Source of the DNA: Limnoperna fortunei
Taxonomy: Eukaryota; Mollusca; Bivalvia; Mytilida; Modiolidae
Reading direction: 5' to 3'
NCBI GenBank assembly: GCA_944474755.1
Contig: OX104117.1
Location: forward strand, 40,131,222 to 40,195,221
DNA: 64,000 bases
The position numbers and the translations under genes are program-made. Shown in pieces: positions 22,063 to 35,700 of this stretch. Under the pieces are notes generated by a model. The model was given only the letters and a program-made list of their open reading frames with translations, made no database searches and was not told where the DNA came from. The stretch's first letter is position 1; each line of letters starts with the position of its first letter.

Positions 22063-24778
22063 AACAATCGATGTACAAATTTTAAGAGATTGATAATAAT
22101 CGGACAAATTTACGACAAACCTACATAAGGAATACGACACATTAAAGCAAAACGTTTATTATTGGTAGTCCATTTTTATTCACAGGGTGCGACTACAAAA
22201 ATCAAACAAAACACATATTAAAAAGAAGTATATTGATGTTGAAAAAATACAGATACTCATACACCTGCTACCTTTCGGTGAGTTTACTTTAACATTATAG
22301 TTTGTAAGGTGTTAATTGAGAATAAAAGGTACACAATATCTATTAGGATCGGGAAAAGAAGCAAATGTCATTTATCACAGCACTAAAAGAAAGCTTTTTG
22401 CAGTTTGATTCTATAATAAAGATATATCCTTTTAACTAGCGACAGTAGTTGATTTGATATGTACTTGTACGACAAAATATTTCCATTCCTCATGCGCTGT
22501 CATTTTGTTGCTGTAACTTAATTGGTCCATTCCAAGCATCACGTGATTTTCCTGAAATTGATTTTTATCATATTTATTGACAAATCTAAGTGTCGTTTTG
22601 CGGGAACCATGGCATATGCAAATGACATTTGGAATGATTAACTAATGTATTGATATGATAATAAGTCAAACTGAAAACTGAGATAAGACGAATCAGTGAG
22701 TAAACAAAACCATATTGTAAATATTCTGTGTTTATCTGATTCGTTTCAATTTTAACACAGTTTACATTTGTTATTGATAATTAACATTACAGTAAACAAC
22801 CAGATTTAGCAACGTGTTATCGCCTACGAATTTATTGACAACTCATTTAGTATGAACAAATGAAATTCAAAAACTTTCCCAGATAATACATTAAGCTAAT
22901 TGTATTTACTTTATTTGGTCTTGGCGAGATAACAAATTTACGGCACGAATTTCTGAAATACCTTTCCGTATTTCATGTAAAATTAATTCTCGTATTTCAT
23001 TGTTAGTTTAAGTAAAATAAAAAAAATGTCGTAAAAACCTTTTAAACACTATATCACAAAAAGTGTTCTTGAATTAAAAGAAGATTTTGATAAATTTTCT
23101 ATGTAAAGATTTTTCTTTCGGTTAATGTGTGTTGTTAGAGTCTATAAACATTAAAACGTGTATTACCATTTAATGTGAAAGACGATTCTTCTTTGAATAT
23201 TCTGCCCTTTGACAAATTAGTGACCACTGTTGTAGAACTATCATCCAGCCTGGACAAACTTGTGTATCTCTTCTTGTAACAACCAAACATTTGTTTAAAG
23301 CCTATGTAAATAGAAAAAAAAGTAGCTAAATCTTACATTTCCAAACGATTAGTGTAATTAAACACCTGAACTGTACATTTACCAACTGCTCTGTACATCA
23401 GATACCTGTTTATAACTTGCCGAACCTTTGATTGATTTTGTGGGGTTTGGAAAAACTATAAGCAAACAAACAGTTACAAAGATAGATATGAAATTTGGAC
23501 ATTCATGTGACACTTAAATATTGAGATGAAAACAATTGTAGTTTAAAAAAGAACCTGGCATTCATCTTTATCATCAGTATATCAGTTGAGGGTGAATAGT
23601 TGAATATACTAACAAATCTAAACGAGATCATGGTTTCTACTTTTTTGGGGGGTGGGTAAAATGATGATTTATAATTTCTATAGAGTTAACAATTTTTTAA
23701 TTTCTCATACTGTAATCAAGCATCGATTACCTTTAAAAGATATGTAGCCACTCTTTTATTATTCTTGTTCTGTTAGAGAATCACTACATCCATAGAAATA
23801 TATTATTGTTTGCAACATAATTGCAGTAAGTCGTAACATCTTAGAAATATGCATCCATATTTAAGATAAACAAAGGCGGCTAACTTATAAAATAAAAGTT
23901 GCATTTTGTAACAAAGAAGCACTTTATTTTTAACATTAAATTGTAAAAAGACTTTAAAATCTACCAACACGGCATCTATTGTTGTAAGCAATCAAGCACC
24001 ATTTACCAAGTCACTAAAAAAATGGATGCTATTAAAAACATTTACATAACGTAAGTTATTTCATCACTTTTTTTTTCAAGCAGCGATTACAGCATGGGTA
24101 GCTATTTTAGCTTATGACTATAATGTTAATTTCCTGTACATTTGTGTACAACAATTTATTTATAAAGCAGTAAACAAATAAATTTCCTTTACTAATAAAA
24201 TAGGGAAAAAACCTTGTTTAGTGTCACAACTGAATGTTGTCTGTCTTGATATGCAATGTCATATATATAATTATCTTGTCATTCTATGCGAGAACGAATA
24301 ACAATTTAGAAACATCAATATCACATACATAAAATATATCTTATAATCACTACTGTTAGTAGCTCGCGTCGTGTAAGTAACTTATTTGATTATTTATGAA
24401 ACTCAATATTAATGAATCAGCCACTTTGTGTCTATATTAGGACACGTTTTGAAGATACATATCCATCAAATATGACAACGAACCCTCATTTAACCGTTGG
24501 TATTTATATACATTTGGAAAATGTAATAATAAATATAACTTTTTGTCAAATGATTTATATAGTGCTTATTGGATTAGTTTCTTAACAATATTTAAGATTT
24601 CGTATATTGTATTTCTCATTAACAATCGATGGAGCTGCTCAGTTGTATATTTAAAATAGTATAGAATGCTCATAGATCATTTTTCTTTTTGATATGAAAT
24701 ATGATAGAATGCAGGTTTATGAAGCAAATATTTATAAATGCTTGTCCTTGTACATTCGAATCATGACTATAAAATAGT
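22063..24778. other. AT-rich stretch, no gene seen
   Basis: I searched by eye for a C-terminal receptor exon on the minus strand in the required phase and found no convincing one. Confidence 0.4.
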
Positions 24779-24779
24779 T

Positions 24780-24968
24780 GGGGCCTCGGTGGCCGAGTGG
24801 TTAAGGTACTGATGATTACTTAATTGGCAAGGATTGCCAGTTTTACTACCGTATGACCGGGGTTCTCTCCGGGTACTCCGTCTTTTTCCCCCAATAAAAA
24901 TTGGACGCCATGAAATAGCTGAAAAATTGCTGAAAGTGGCGTTAAACATCATTCAAACAAACACACAA
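24780..24968 (+). mobile_element. SINE copy with the B-box region deleted
   Basis: It has an intact head (ggggcctcggtggccgag, tggttaaggta) and an intact 3' half ('aattggcaaggattgcc' to 'gaaagtggcgttaaacatca', then a caaacaaacaca tail). About 90-100 bp containing the B box is missing. Confidence 0.8.
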
Positions 24969-25812
24969 TATAAAACAGTTGCTACAGGTAGATTCTTCGT
25001 ATCACATTTCTGTTTTTAGGGGGGAGGAAAACTGGTATTAATAATCAGGTTTGCAATGAATACTACTAAAATTGAAAAAGAACGAAGGTATGACTGAAAA
25101 TAGTTTGTCTGGAGAAAAAGCTACTTAATCTTAATTTTAACTGTTAGATTTTAGTCACATACATTATATAATGAATAACGTTATATCACGAAATATGTAA
25201 ACCTATTCAAGGAACCCTTGTATTCTTATACTAAAGTATAAGAATAATATTGTTCTTTGAAAATCAATACAATAAACAGACAGGCAGCCAATTACAAATA
25301 TCAAAGAAATCACTTGTTGACAAACAAAAAAGGGTTGGTCTTAATTTGGTTTTAAATTCTTGTATATCTGAAATCAATCAGTCGATGCCCTAATATTTTT
25401 GTTTGTTTAATATACATATAATGTCTAAAAGATATTTTTGCTGCATAATAAAAATATAAGTTTACAAAGTAAAACAGCTTGTAGTATATACATATGGAAG
25501 CATTAAGTAAGACGTTATCTGTACATATCTACTTTTAATTTTTTCATTGACAAGCGATCATTGGTCGTATCTACTGAACGTCAATTTTGATTAAGGAAAC
25601 TTAACGACTCTATCCTCGAACGTCATGAATTAAGCGAAATCTATTTCTTTTAATGACAAAATAAACACTGCCTTATCCAGAAATTGAGAACAAAACAGGA
25701 TTTCTGACGACTGATCATTAGAAATTTATAATTGCTGCATGATCTTTCGAAAATGAAACTTGACACGTTAAATTATAGAAGTTACTTTATAAAATACAAA
25801 AATTGTCATTAT
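24969..25812. other. No gene recognised
   Basis: AT-rich sequence without recognisable repeat or exon. Confidence 0.45.
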
Positions 25813-25958
25813 CTAATGTAACCATAATTGGCTGATAGAACTCTGAATTTTCTCGAGATTGATTGAATAAAATGTTGGATTCAAGACTGTTGTGTTCTTG
25901 GCCATTCTTGCTATAGTAGTTGAAGAGTTTGCGTGGGTGTTTATAAATCGCCACGAGC
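25813..25958 (-). CDS. Possible C-terminal exon of the GPCR (weak)
   Basis: A minus-strand acceptor ...gtgtaag at 25960-25959 is followed by a frame open for 47 codons and then TAG, in the phase needed to continue from exon 4 (Gly338, then SWRFINTHANSS...). The tail is Ser/Thr/Asn-rich, as receptor tails often are. The acceptor has a poor pyrimidine tract, and a second frame over the same bases is also open for 60 codons, so codon openness does not discriminate. Receptor tails are too variable to confirm by eye. The real last exon may lie elsewhere, even beyond the left edge. Confidence 0.2.
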
Positions 25959-26204
25959 CTTACACACATTTAATGTGTTCCGATGATGGCATTGGTAACA
26001 AGGAGATCATACTGATTCACAAAATGTCTATAGTCGATTTCCGATATTGAACAATTGTCCTCTATTTATAGATAGATAGCAGATGTTGGATTCTTTTATC
26101 TCAATACTGTAGCAATGAGTACTTTGAATGTATACTAACCCTTCCATATCTGATAGCAGTGAGCCTTGATGTGGTGTTCAGGATATGACTAATATCTTGA
26201 CTTA

Positions 26205-26465
26205 GAAAAATAGCAACGAAAACCGACCGAACAACAAGAGTCAAAAGTCAGGGGACAGTTACAAATCCGGATATAGACAAACACAACACAAAAACAGAAA
26301 GAGAGTAACCCGAACCCAATAAAAACCATGGGTGCACTCAGGTGCTCCGGACGAGTAAGCAGTGCCTGCCTCTAATTAGACACCCGTCGAGTTACTCATT
26401 GTCATCTCTAGGGAAAAGTCAAATCCAGGAATAGGAATCACTACCTATGACTCAGCGAAAGTCAG
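26205..26465 (+). repeat. Dispersed repeat family C, near full length
   Basis: It runs from 'aaatagcaacgaaaaccgac' through 'gacagttacaaatccggata', 'gtgcactcaggtgctccgga', 'gttactcattgtcatctc' to 'aagtcaaatccaggaa' and 'cctatgactcagcgaa'. Other copies: 15467 (minus), 36925 (minus), 63655 (plus). It has no coding frame, pol III boxes or TIRs. If the gene's last exon is at 25813, this repeat sits in intron 4. Confidence 0.7.
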
Positions 26466-26664
26466 AAAGTAATTAAGGATGCCCAAATAAGTTTTGACTA
26501 TAAATGTTTTTGCATCCATAAATGTTTATTCAATTTATTTCATTTTTGTGGTTTAAGACATTGTAAAATGATCAAGTTGGGCGGTTTCTTATATTTCGTG
26601 CATGCATTTACATCTCCAGGATCATTTTATCTGTTTTTACTGCCTTAAATAATTGAAAACTGAC

Positions 26665-26767
26665 CTTTTTTGAAATTGTCGTTAAAACCCGCGTAAATCA
26701 ATGGGTTTATACCACTGTTGGCAAAGGCAAGTGCGTGGGCAAAAAAGTTGAAGGTAAACCACCAGTC
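26665..26767 (-). CDS. GPCR exon 4: TM7 and start of helix 8
   Basis: The exon gives 34 codons plus one base. It reads DWWFTFNFFAHALAF, then NSGINPLIYAG with the NPxxY motif, then FNDNFKKG at the start of helix 8. It ends AAAAAAG|gtcagt, a fair donor, in phase 1. Two in-frame acceptors exist: ...ctgcag (exon from 26767) and ...ttgtag six bases earlier (exon from 26773, adding Leu-Gln). Neither has a good pyrimidine tract. If the donor were not used, the frame would stop after six more residues, leaving a very short tail. Confidence 0.88.
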
Positions 26768-29700
26768 CTGCAGCTACAATATTATAAAATATTTATCGTT
26801 AAATTCTAGCAGTATATACATCAAATTTGGAAATTATTATTTTTCTAGGAATTTTAATTATTATTCAAGTTCGTTAGTGTTGGAACCTTTTTATGACGAA
26901 TGCTAAAACGAGATAAAAATAACTACGTAAGAAATTTAACTCGTTACTCTTAACATCTTTATGAATTAAGTAACCGGAGTAGCTTCCAGTTTTGAGTTTA
27001 ATCAATACAAAATATTTTTTGCTGTTGAATTAAAAATGTGGTTTTTTTACTGCTGTAGGCTACACAAATATTAATTCCGACAGCTTGCTAAAACGTCACA
27101 CTAAGAATTTACGCCAATTGAGACAGCTGGGCATTTTAATTCAGTCTATTTTTTGTATGCTTACATACAAATATCTGTAATAATTTAATTATTTATAATA
27201 AGATCCGTTGTACTTACTTGAGTGGATTTCTTTCTTGAAATAACGTTATTCGTACGTTGAAACATAGTGAACATGGATAGTACTTACAGGCTTTTTCTCT
27301 CTGTATTCGGAATACAAAATTGTGAACTGCAATGGCATCCAACAAACAGCGAATACAACCATTATTAACAACAATGTTAAGACGATCTGAAAAAATATAA
27401 GTAAACATATTTTTTGAAACAGTTTTTAATATTTGGGAGAAAATGTAACAAATACCGATATATCCGGCCACGTATTTTCTGCTTAATCTGCCCAAGGAAT
27501 AATGGGACTGATTAGATTAAGTTGATATTTGCCATAACGCTGTAATATTATCGCATTTCCATAGGCATTTCTTTAGCAATAAGCTGTTTTACTTCGTTGA
27601 CTGATATTGTAATAGATTGTAATAAAAAAAATTTAAAAGACAAACGAAATAAAATTAACCAAAACTTGTAATTGAATAATTAATTAGACGTTTATGCATT
27701 TAAGTATTGTCATTTTACACCTATTGTAAACAGTCGTTGCTGTGATCTAATGTTGTAGGAAATTATACATCTATTAAACCTTTTCCTCGATTTCCATGGA
27801 TTTTGTAAGGACTTTTGCTTAATTTAGGTATATTTTGATTTCTATCAACACTGAGATAGACATTAATGATACCAACAGACATGAAACATTTGTCATCAAA
27901 CTCTCCAGTCAACTTTATGGGATTTATACCATCAGATAGGCAGACAATTTGTGAAACCCATCCTTGAGTAATTTATTTGCTAATGTTATAGTACACAAGT
28001 CATTGAAATTTTATGTCATTTATTTTCTTAAAATTTCAATGAATGTCATGTAAAAATGTCGTTTTCTTAGCATTCAGTTATTTCGTGATTCCCAAATGCC
28101 TTCTGCTCTCAGCAGGAGATTATTGTTTGTATTATATGGAGAAATTAGATTAAGAGGTTTACGTACTCTAATGGATATTTGTTGTCTACGGGTTTCTATT
28201 CAAATAAAAAAGACGATTGAAAAGTCCTACGCCATGTCGTATTAAAAAAAAAAATAAAAAATGGTATTCTAAATTTAAAGCATTTTTTCAAAATGACTAT
28301 TGCAATAATTATGAGAATATTGGCACTGAAAATGCCAAGTTTTGTGACAAAGATATAACATGATTTTTTTATAGATCTCGAAGAAATTTAAATGTTTCTA
28401 ATATCTAATGCAACATTTAGAAAAAGCATCCCTTTTGTTGTTTCTAATAAATACTATGTGATAAAGTATTTAATTGAATAGAGTGGCTGCTATGATTGCG
28501 TCATATGATATATAAAATCTGTCCAGTTATCCTTGTACACTTAAATGAACATATGAGGAAGCTGATAAGTATATCTCAACGATCAAAATAACCTTGAAAA
28601 GTCCTTTAATTTCATGCGCTTATTACAATACTAATAAGAGATACAAATAAACAATTTACATAACTATAATCCATTTTAATTCATTATATTTTTGTCATTT
28701 ATTTAACACTATTTGTGGCTGTATTGTTGTTTCTCATATTTCATATAATACATATGTTTTAACATTTCCCAAAGAGTACTATTGCATATAACTGATACCT
28801 GGTTTCCTTGCTTAACCTCTTGTAATGAGCGTTCATTTGTTTGTATTAGTTGCACTTCATTATAAATAAGTTGACGTGCAAGATTAAACGCAAAGACCCT
28901 TGCCAGGAAAGTAAGAAAGCGTTCCACATTGATACGTTTGTACGTAACATATTAAGTACAGTCTAGTTAATGTCTCAGCATGAAGTCAGATTAATTCATC
29001 TTAAGCCAAGTGTAGTAATGTGCACACTTAACCTTTGTACTTTCCAGGCAGGTGTAAATAAATAGTATGTAACATTAAATTAATTACTTTCAGGATATGT
29101 TATAATTTGCGGAAATAATATTCATGGAAGTACTGTACTGTACAACGTATTCACTCTCAGTAATTTTTAGTTATTTGTCAACATAAATTAGGTAACATTC
29201 ATCAAAGTACTGCCTTAATATTTTTTATTATGAAGACAGTAACATTTACGTTTTATTCAGGTTTGTGTCAATTTGAAGTAACTAACATTCAATGTAAGTA
29301 CTAGTCATGTGTCAATATTAAAAACACAACATTAAATCTTAAACCGTCTAGTTTTGTCGAAAGTAGTAACATTCATTTGAACTCAAGTTAAGTGTCAATT
29401 TAAAGTAAGTAACATTTCATCTGAGTACTTTCCATTATTTATTAGTTTAAAGAAATAAATGTTTAATCTATTAGGTTATGTCTTGTCATACGTCAATGTA
29501 AAAGTTACATTAAATGTAACTAAACTTCAGTTATGTGAAATAAGCTACATTCAACTACATGTAAGTACTGTCGAGAAACGTACTTATGAACAAACTATCG
29601 TGTATCTTAGTGCTTAGTACTAAGTACTTGCACTGTATGGATCAATATAAGCGTAAATATAAATTTTCTTAATATGTTCCGTTAGTTATTTGTCAAGATG

Positions 29701-32700
29701 AAGTAAATAGTTGTTTATTTAAATACGGTTTAAAGTGTCTCAATTGTATTTAGTACCAACCTTTCAGTGTTATGTCAATGTTAAGTATTATTGTAATTTT
29801 CAGTTATATACCCCGCTTCCCATTGAAGAGGGGTATAAGGTTTCCAGTCTCTGGGTGTGTGTTTTCGCCAATGTGTCTCCGTCCGTAACCATTTCTCGTG
29901 TCATTTTTCTTAGTTTGTAGGACCATGCCGTATCCTACATTTTGTTTTAAGTTATAGAACGCGGGTATCATTAGGGTACTTTAGGTCATTTTAGTACGTA
30001 CTATTATATTAATATTCAACCGACTACGAACTGTCTATTTATATGTCACAGAAGCCAAAAGACAGCAATATCTGAGAATGTGATTGTATTAAATAACCAC
30101 AATGACAAATTTCTAATTACACTATGTATATAAGGCTATTTTTAGGGAAAATTAGCAAAATATTATTCGATATGTTGTTCTTTTAACAAAAAAACCATAT
30201 GTGCCATGTGACGTTTATTTTAGTTTTTAAAGTGAAGTTTTTGCAGTGAATTTACCGTTAAAAAATGCACTAATGAGACGTCTTTTTTATTTCTCGTCTG
30301 TAGATGATCACTTACCAGCCAAGTATCCAAAAGTTGCTGCATGCATTTAACTGGAAACAGTCATTAATATCAATTGTTATGTAAACATAATATGAGGTTC
30401 TGTGCTTTTTACTTAGTAGAACTCATATTGGCATGCTACAAGTCGTATTTACGAAAAGAGTCTTCTATCAAAAGAGTGATAAATGCCACTATCTTTTTCA
30501 GAACCTGAGCTTTGTAATTTCGAAAGTTATTTAAAAGCTAAGGTTTTCCTATTTTCAATGTGGAGATAGCATAGCCGGATTTGGTATAACGTTTTGGAAT
30601 TTTAGTGATAAAAGCTCTACAACATCTTAATCATTTGCATTTTAGGTGTGAGCGGCACTGGTGAGTCTTGATTAGACGAACACACGTCTGGCGTAGTAAA
30701 TTCTTTTATCCTTGGTATCTTTGATGACATTTTCTTTGCAACCACTGAGTCGAAGTCTGCTGGTTGACTGTTAAGACCCGAGGGTATTACCTGCCCAGTA
30801 GTCACACTAAGGTGATGACAGGCATATTATTATTGATTCTTTCAATGATATAGTCATTGTCTAAATTTACTACCCTGAAATTTTTGAAATTTTTTTTAGT
30901 AATAAGATTTTTCTATTGAAAAGTTGAAACTTAGTCGGAATTGTTTAACCTTTTTGGAATTCTGGTGATAACTTTTCTATAACGTCTGAATGGATTTGAA
31001 ATATTGTTTAGGTTTAAGCGCCTCTGAAGAGTCTTGATTTGACGACACGCGCGTATGGCGTAGAAAATTCTTTTGACCTTGATGACATTTATTTGCAATA
31101 ATACAACATTAGTGACATTTCTAACCGGTTCGAGAAAATTAAAGCAACTTATTTCAGAAATAAATTCCCTGATCTAAAATGATCCCGCTATAATAATATA
31201 GGCGATTTCTAATTACATAAATAACCTTAAATCTGATTAGCCTTTTTACATTTTGTTATAGTCATATTTAATATGTCCATTGCTATAGTTTTCGTTTTTC
31301 AACACTTACTTTAAATGTCTATATGTGTGTTAAATGCTAAGGTAATAATAAAATATCTTATAACCAAGCGAAATTAACATTGCCCTTAATCTTAATCCTC
31401 AAAGTAGGTGTATTATGATCTCGTTATTCCAACACGCATCCTGTTTGCTTACTTGATAACCTGGTTATTACCCTGAATGAACGAGAAATGATTTATACCG
31501 TAAAAGTAAGAAACAACGTGCAAAACTGTCTACGAAATTTTTTTCAGCTTGTATTTCTTAAAAACAAAATAGATGACATAAGTTTATAACATAAAAAACA
31601 GCTTCAACTTGTATTAACACAAAAAAAAACATTCAGGCGTATTAAGTAATTTTTGAGTTATTAGCTGGTCTTAAAATATCACCACCTTCTTCAAGAAGCG
31701 AAGTAGAAAAACATCTTTGAACCGAAATTTGTATCACTATTTAATAGAAAGACCACGCTTACTGTACCTTTCTACATAACAAGTTACACACTTTATGGTA
31801 AACATGGTCAAAATGGCGGGTGCATATCTACTACCTTAAATCCACTCGGAATGTTTAACAGTTGAAAAAATTAAAATTGTCATTGTGTACATTACACATA
31901 ATAATGTTTCACGCGGCAGGCTACTTTTTACGATCACACAACATCAAACAAACGTCTTTACAGTCTAACATAGAATTGTAAATATGATGCTACTTTGCCA
32001 TTATACTTGTATTTTTTCCAGATTTAAAGTTGACACTTATGTCTGATAGTTATTTGGGGTTGGAATCGTGAAAATATCAGAATTAAGGGTGTTATCTGCT
32101 CATTAAAACCATGTAAGAAACAAGCCATCTCAACTGAGCTTCAAGCATGTTAGCATAGTTTTACTTGCAATTAAGAACCTAGCTATTAATTCTATCAATA
32201 ATGTTGTTTTAAATGTGCATATTTTGTAAAGAAACAATCTGACTGGAAAAATATTGGGCTTTATCACATTTTTCATCAATTAAAATCTATTTAGTCTTTA
32301 TCGTTACATAGATTTTCAATCTGGAACATTACATGATATTAATGAACCACCTTCGATTTACAGGAAATAATATATCATTCTTGACACAAAAGTAGCTTAT
32401 CGCATGTGTCAACGCGGTAAATGATAAGAAATAATTAATATAAATGCCACAGCAAAGTTAAGCGAAGACAAAAGTAAATAGACGGTAAAGATCTGGAATG
32501 CATAATTTATTAATGGTAAATTTAGAGTGAAATGAGTTCATACTTAACTACTGTTGGATTCACGAAACGAATTTTCGTTGTACATTCATAGTGCGTTCGT
32601 TTTTAATATCATGGGACCAGAGTGGATAACATGTTTAGAAAGTGCCACGTTCCTTGCATGATAAAGGCCTCTTTTATAAATATTGATAAAGGAAGGCTGG

Positions 32701-35700
32701 TTGTTCGTCGTTGTTGCTGCTATAAAAGGTTCAATTTTTCGACCCTATCTATACCCTAAACTTTTCCAGTAGCATTAAAAATTTTAGCCCTTTTGTCCAT
32801 TTGTCCGAAACTGATTCTTTGTTTGTTAACTTGTTTTCGTCCTGCATAAATTCTGCTCGCTGGATGTACAGCAGACATCCAATCAATCAATCAATCAATC
32901 GAATTACATGTATTTGTTTGAATTTGGTTTTTATCAATATTCACCCATTTTGTAGCTACATGTATACCCTGGCGCCCAGTTTTTATTAGGGGAAAGCCGA
33001 AGTACCCAGAAAAATTATCCGACCTTTGATAGAAAAACTAGCTATCCTTGTCAGTTACGATTGGCGTTGAACTCACTCTGTCCACAATGAGAGTCGAATC
33101 CCCAACCTCAGTGTTGACAGGCACGTTATCAATAGTAGATAACTAACTACCTTAATCACTCGACCACATAGACCCCTGCATGTATTTAGAAACAAAAAGT
33201 ACGAATTTTAAATATATAAAACAAAACATTATAAACAAAATATATGATGCCTAACAAATAGATAAATCTTGATTGTAAAAATAGTAAAACATAGTGTTTA
33301 ATAACAATACCTTTCGTTTCATTCTTGTTTGAATGGTAACATCCTTTGGCATTCTTTCGCCTGGTGTTTTTGCCGTCCACAGTGTCAATATGATTCTAGT
33401 GTATGCACATGCCATAATAAGAATTGGAATAAGGAAAAGGACAACCGATAAACTTGTCCAGTAGATTTTACGAGCCGGTTGATGAGGTAGTACTTTACCG
33501 CTTTCGGTTATTCGGTTTACCAGCGGCCAATCATCGTCACACCATTGTTCTAAATGGTCTTTCCATTGACGCTGTTTTAATTTTCTGAAGATGAGTAATG
33601 GAGAAGCTATTGCAAAAGCGCAAAACCAGACAAGTATGATACTATGACGTGCCTTTCTCTCTATAATATGTGCTTTCATTGCAAACACCACTCCAAAAAA
33701 TCTGTCACAAGCTATAAGGGTCAGTGATAAGATACTGGCAACAAGTGAGCTAACTGAAAAAATATCGTATATAGATGTTAATTTCAAGTGAAGTTATCGT
33801 GAATAAAAAACAATACTTTTATGTATACTTTTCTATATCAAATTCGATGTTAATGCTTACATTAAAATTTTATTTGGAGTATTATTCTATAAGACTTTTT
33901 TTAATTACTGTTATGTTGTGTGTTGTTTTTGGCGTGGATTGGGTGAAAAGTTTGTTATGGTAATCAAATGTTTTAATATCGAATTATCAAGTATTCAAAC
34001 TAAGTACATGAAGCTGAGTTGCATTCATATAGAATTTGATTTATTCTGTGCATAATTACATAACGCTACCATGGGATTTACAATCCGTGTAACACGAGAA
34101 CGTTTTGAGAAAATATTTTCATAAAATATCTCAATAAATGAAATTAACCACCCACTGGAACGAATTTTTTCACAAAGATTTTCAAATTCTCATTTGAAAA
34201 AATCATAACATTTACAACATAATATAGTGGTTTGTTAAAAGGAATGTATTAAAGCCTTTAAGAACACTTATAACATAAAAAACTGTTAAGGCAGACTACA
34301 CCATGTTTATGAAATTACATTTAAGCTTCCTAACAAGAAATTTCGTTTAACAAAAATTGCCATTTCTCATCAGTTGCATGAATATGAAGCAATATTTGCA
34401 TTGAGCATGTAAACATTGTCTCATATGACCGAAATATAAGTAGTCTAAAACCAAAACAGAAATTTAAAACAATTTATTAAGCTGGTTAAATAAATGTTTG
34501 CAATATTGGAATTGACAATCTTAAATATGGAATTTTTCAATTTGCAGTTGATATGTAAGCTGAGTATAGTTACTTAATTGAAAATAATATATTTCTGGAT
34601 AACTGATTGTAACGCTGTATATATGCATTGATGTTGAGTAGGTTTGTGTTCTCTCTGGTCTCTTTAAAAGTCTCTTTGTTCAAAGAGTAGATTACTTAAA
34701 AACATAATTATATTTTGTAAATAGTCCTGTATTATTGCTGTATTTCTGAAAATAAATGATAAATTTTAATCATATTATACATTGAAATTATGTTACACCT
34801 GTTTAAGTATAAAATAACAGTGCAGTAAAATTCGGTTTTAATATAAATTGGTCCAAATTTCAAGCCAATAATTAAATTTTCCTCGGAAATTGAAATTCTT
34901 TAACAGCGTACATTATTGCATATTTAGCATATGCAATCAATTTTATAAGTTTGAAGTATGTTGTATCGTTTATGCAATATAGATAATCAATTTAATGTCC
35001 TCTTTGATTTGAGTAGACATTTATTAAGAAGAAAATGCACAAACGAAATAGTAACGCTCCAAAGAGACTTTAACGAATTTATACTAATTTACAGTAGTAT
35101 TATACCCAAATTTAAAGGCAATATCCTTTAATTGTGTTTGCTTGATTTAATTCCAGTTCACGCTTTAAATTAGTCGTCATGTGACAAACAAAAAACTATA
35201 AAGCGAAAACATTGTTATTTTTAAAAACCGTCAAAATGACATAGATTCTGAGCAACTTTTGATCCTATGTATATTTTTCAAATAAATAATAAGAAGCATT
35301 TAAGCAAATGCAAACCTTACAGTTCATTTCAAAGACAAGTCAATAAAATTAATCAAAATTTAACGAAAACCGAACGCCATTAAAAAGACAAAAAAGAACA
35401 AAACCACTAGTTTGAGACACTCACATTAAAAATTAGGTTGAGTGGTTTAAAAGGATACTATGATCACGAACACTCCTTAATATCTGACCTAACAATACAG
35501 AGAGTAAAACACCATCACTTCATACACGGATATGTTAACAACTGCACAATTCAAGAACAGCATTGGGGTATGAAGATGTACAGCGTTTAATTGTTATACA
35601 TAAACACTACAGATTTGAACAAAAGTGCGACACTAGCGAAAACACAAAAGACCCTTATATTCACAAGTTTATCTAGCTGTAAATAAAATACAAGACCACC

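Larger units (their letters stand above)
30540..31090 (+). mobile_element. Two-unit hammerhead-ribozyme repeat (retrozyme-like), GPCR intron 2
   Basis: Two head-to-tail copies of the same unit lie 366 bp apart, measured between hammerhead cores. Each unit has 'tttggaattttagtgataa' or 'tttggaattctggtgataac' upstream, then a hammerhead-like core, then 'aaattcttttatccttgg' or 'aaaattcttttgaccttgat'. Between them are 'actgagtcgaagtctgctgg' and 'acccgagggtattacctgcc'. Retrozymes are small non-autonomous retroelements arranged as ribozyme-bounded dimers whose RNA is cut to unit length and circularised. I recall nearly identical units as abundant in Mytilus. It is antisense to the receptor gene. Both cores carry core mutations, so cleavage is probably weak or lost. 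The 62-codon minus-strand frame here is a by-product. Confidence 0.7.

Noticed and set aside
30617..30805. 62-codon minus-strand frame with protein-like composition
   Set aside because: It is the antisense of the hammerhead repeat unit and recurs because the repeat recurs.
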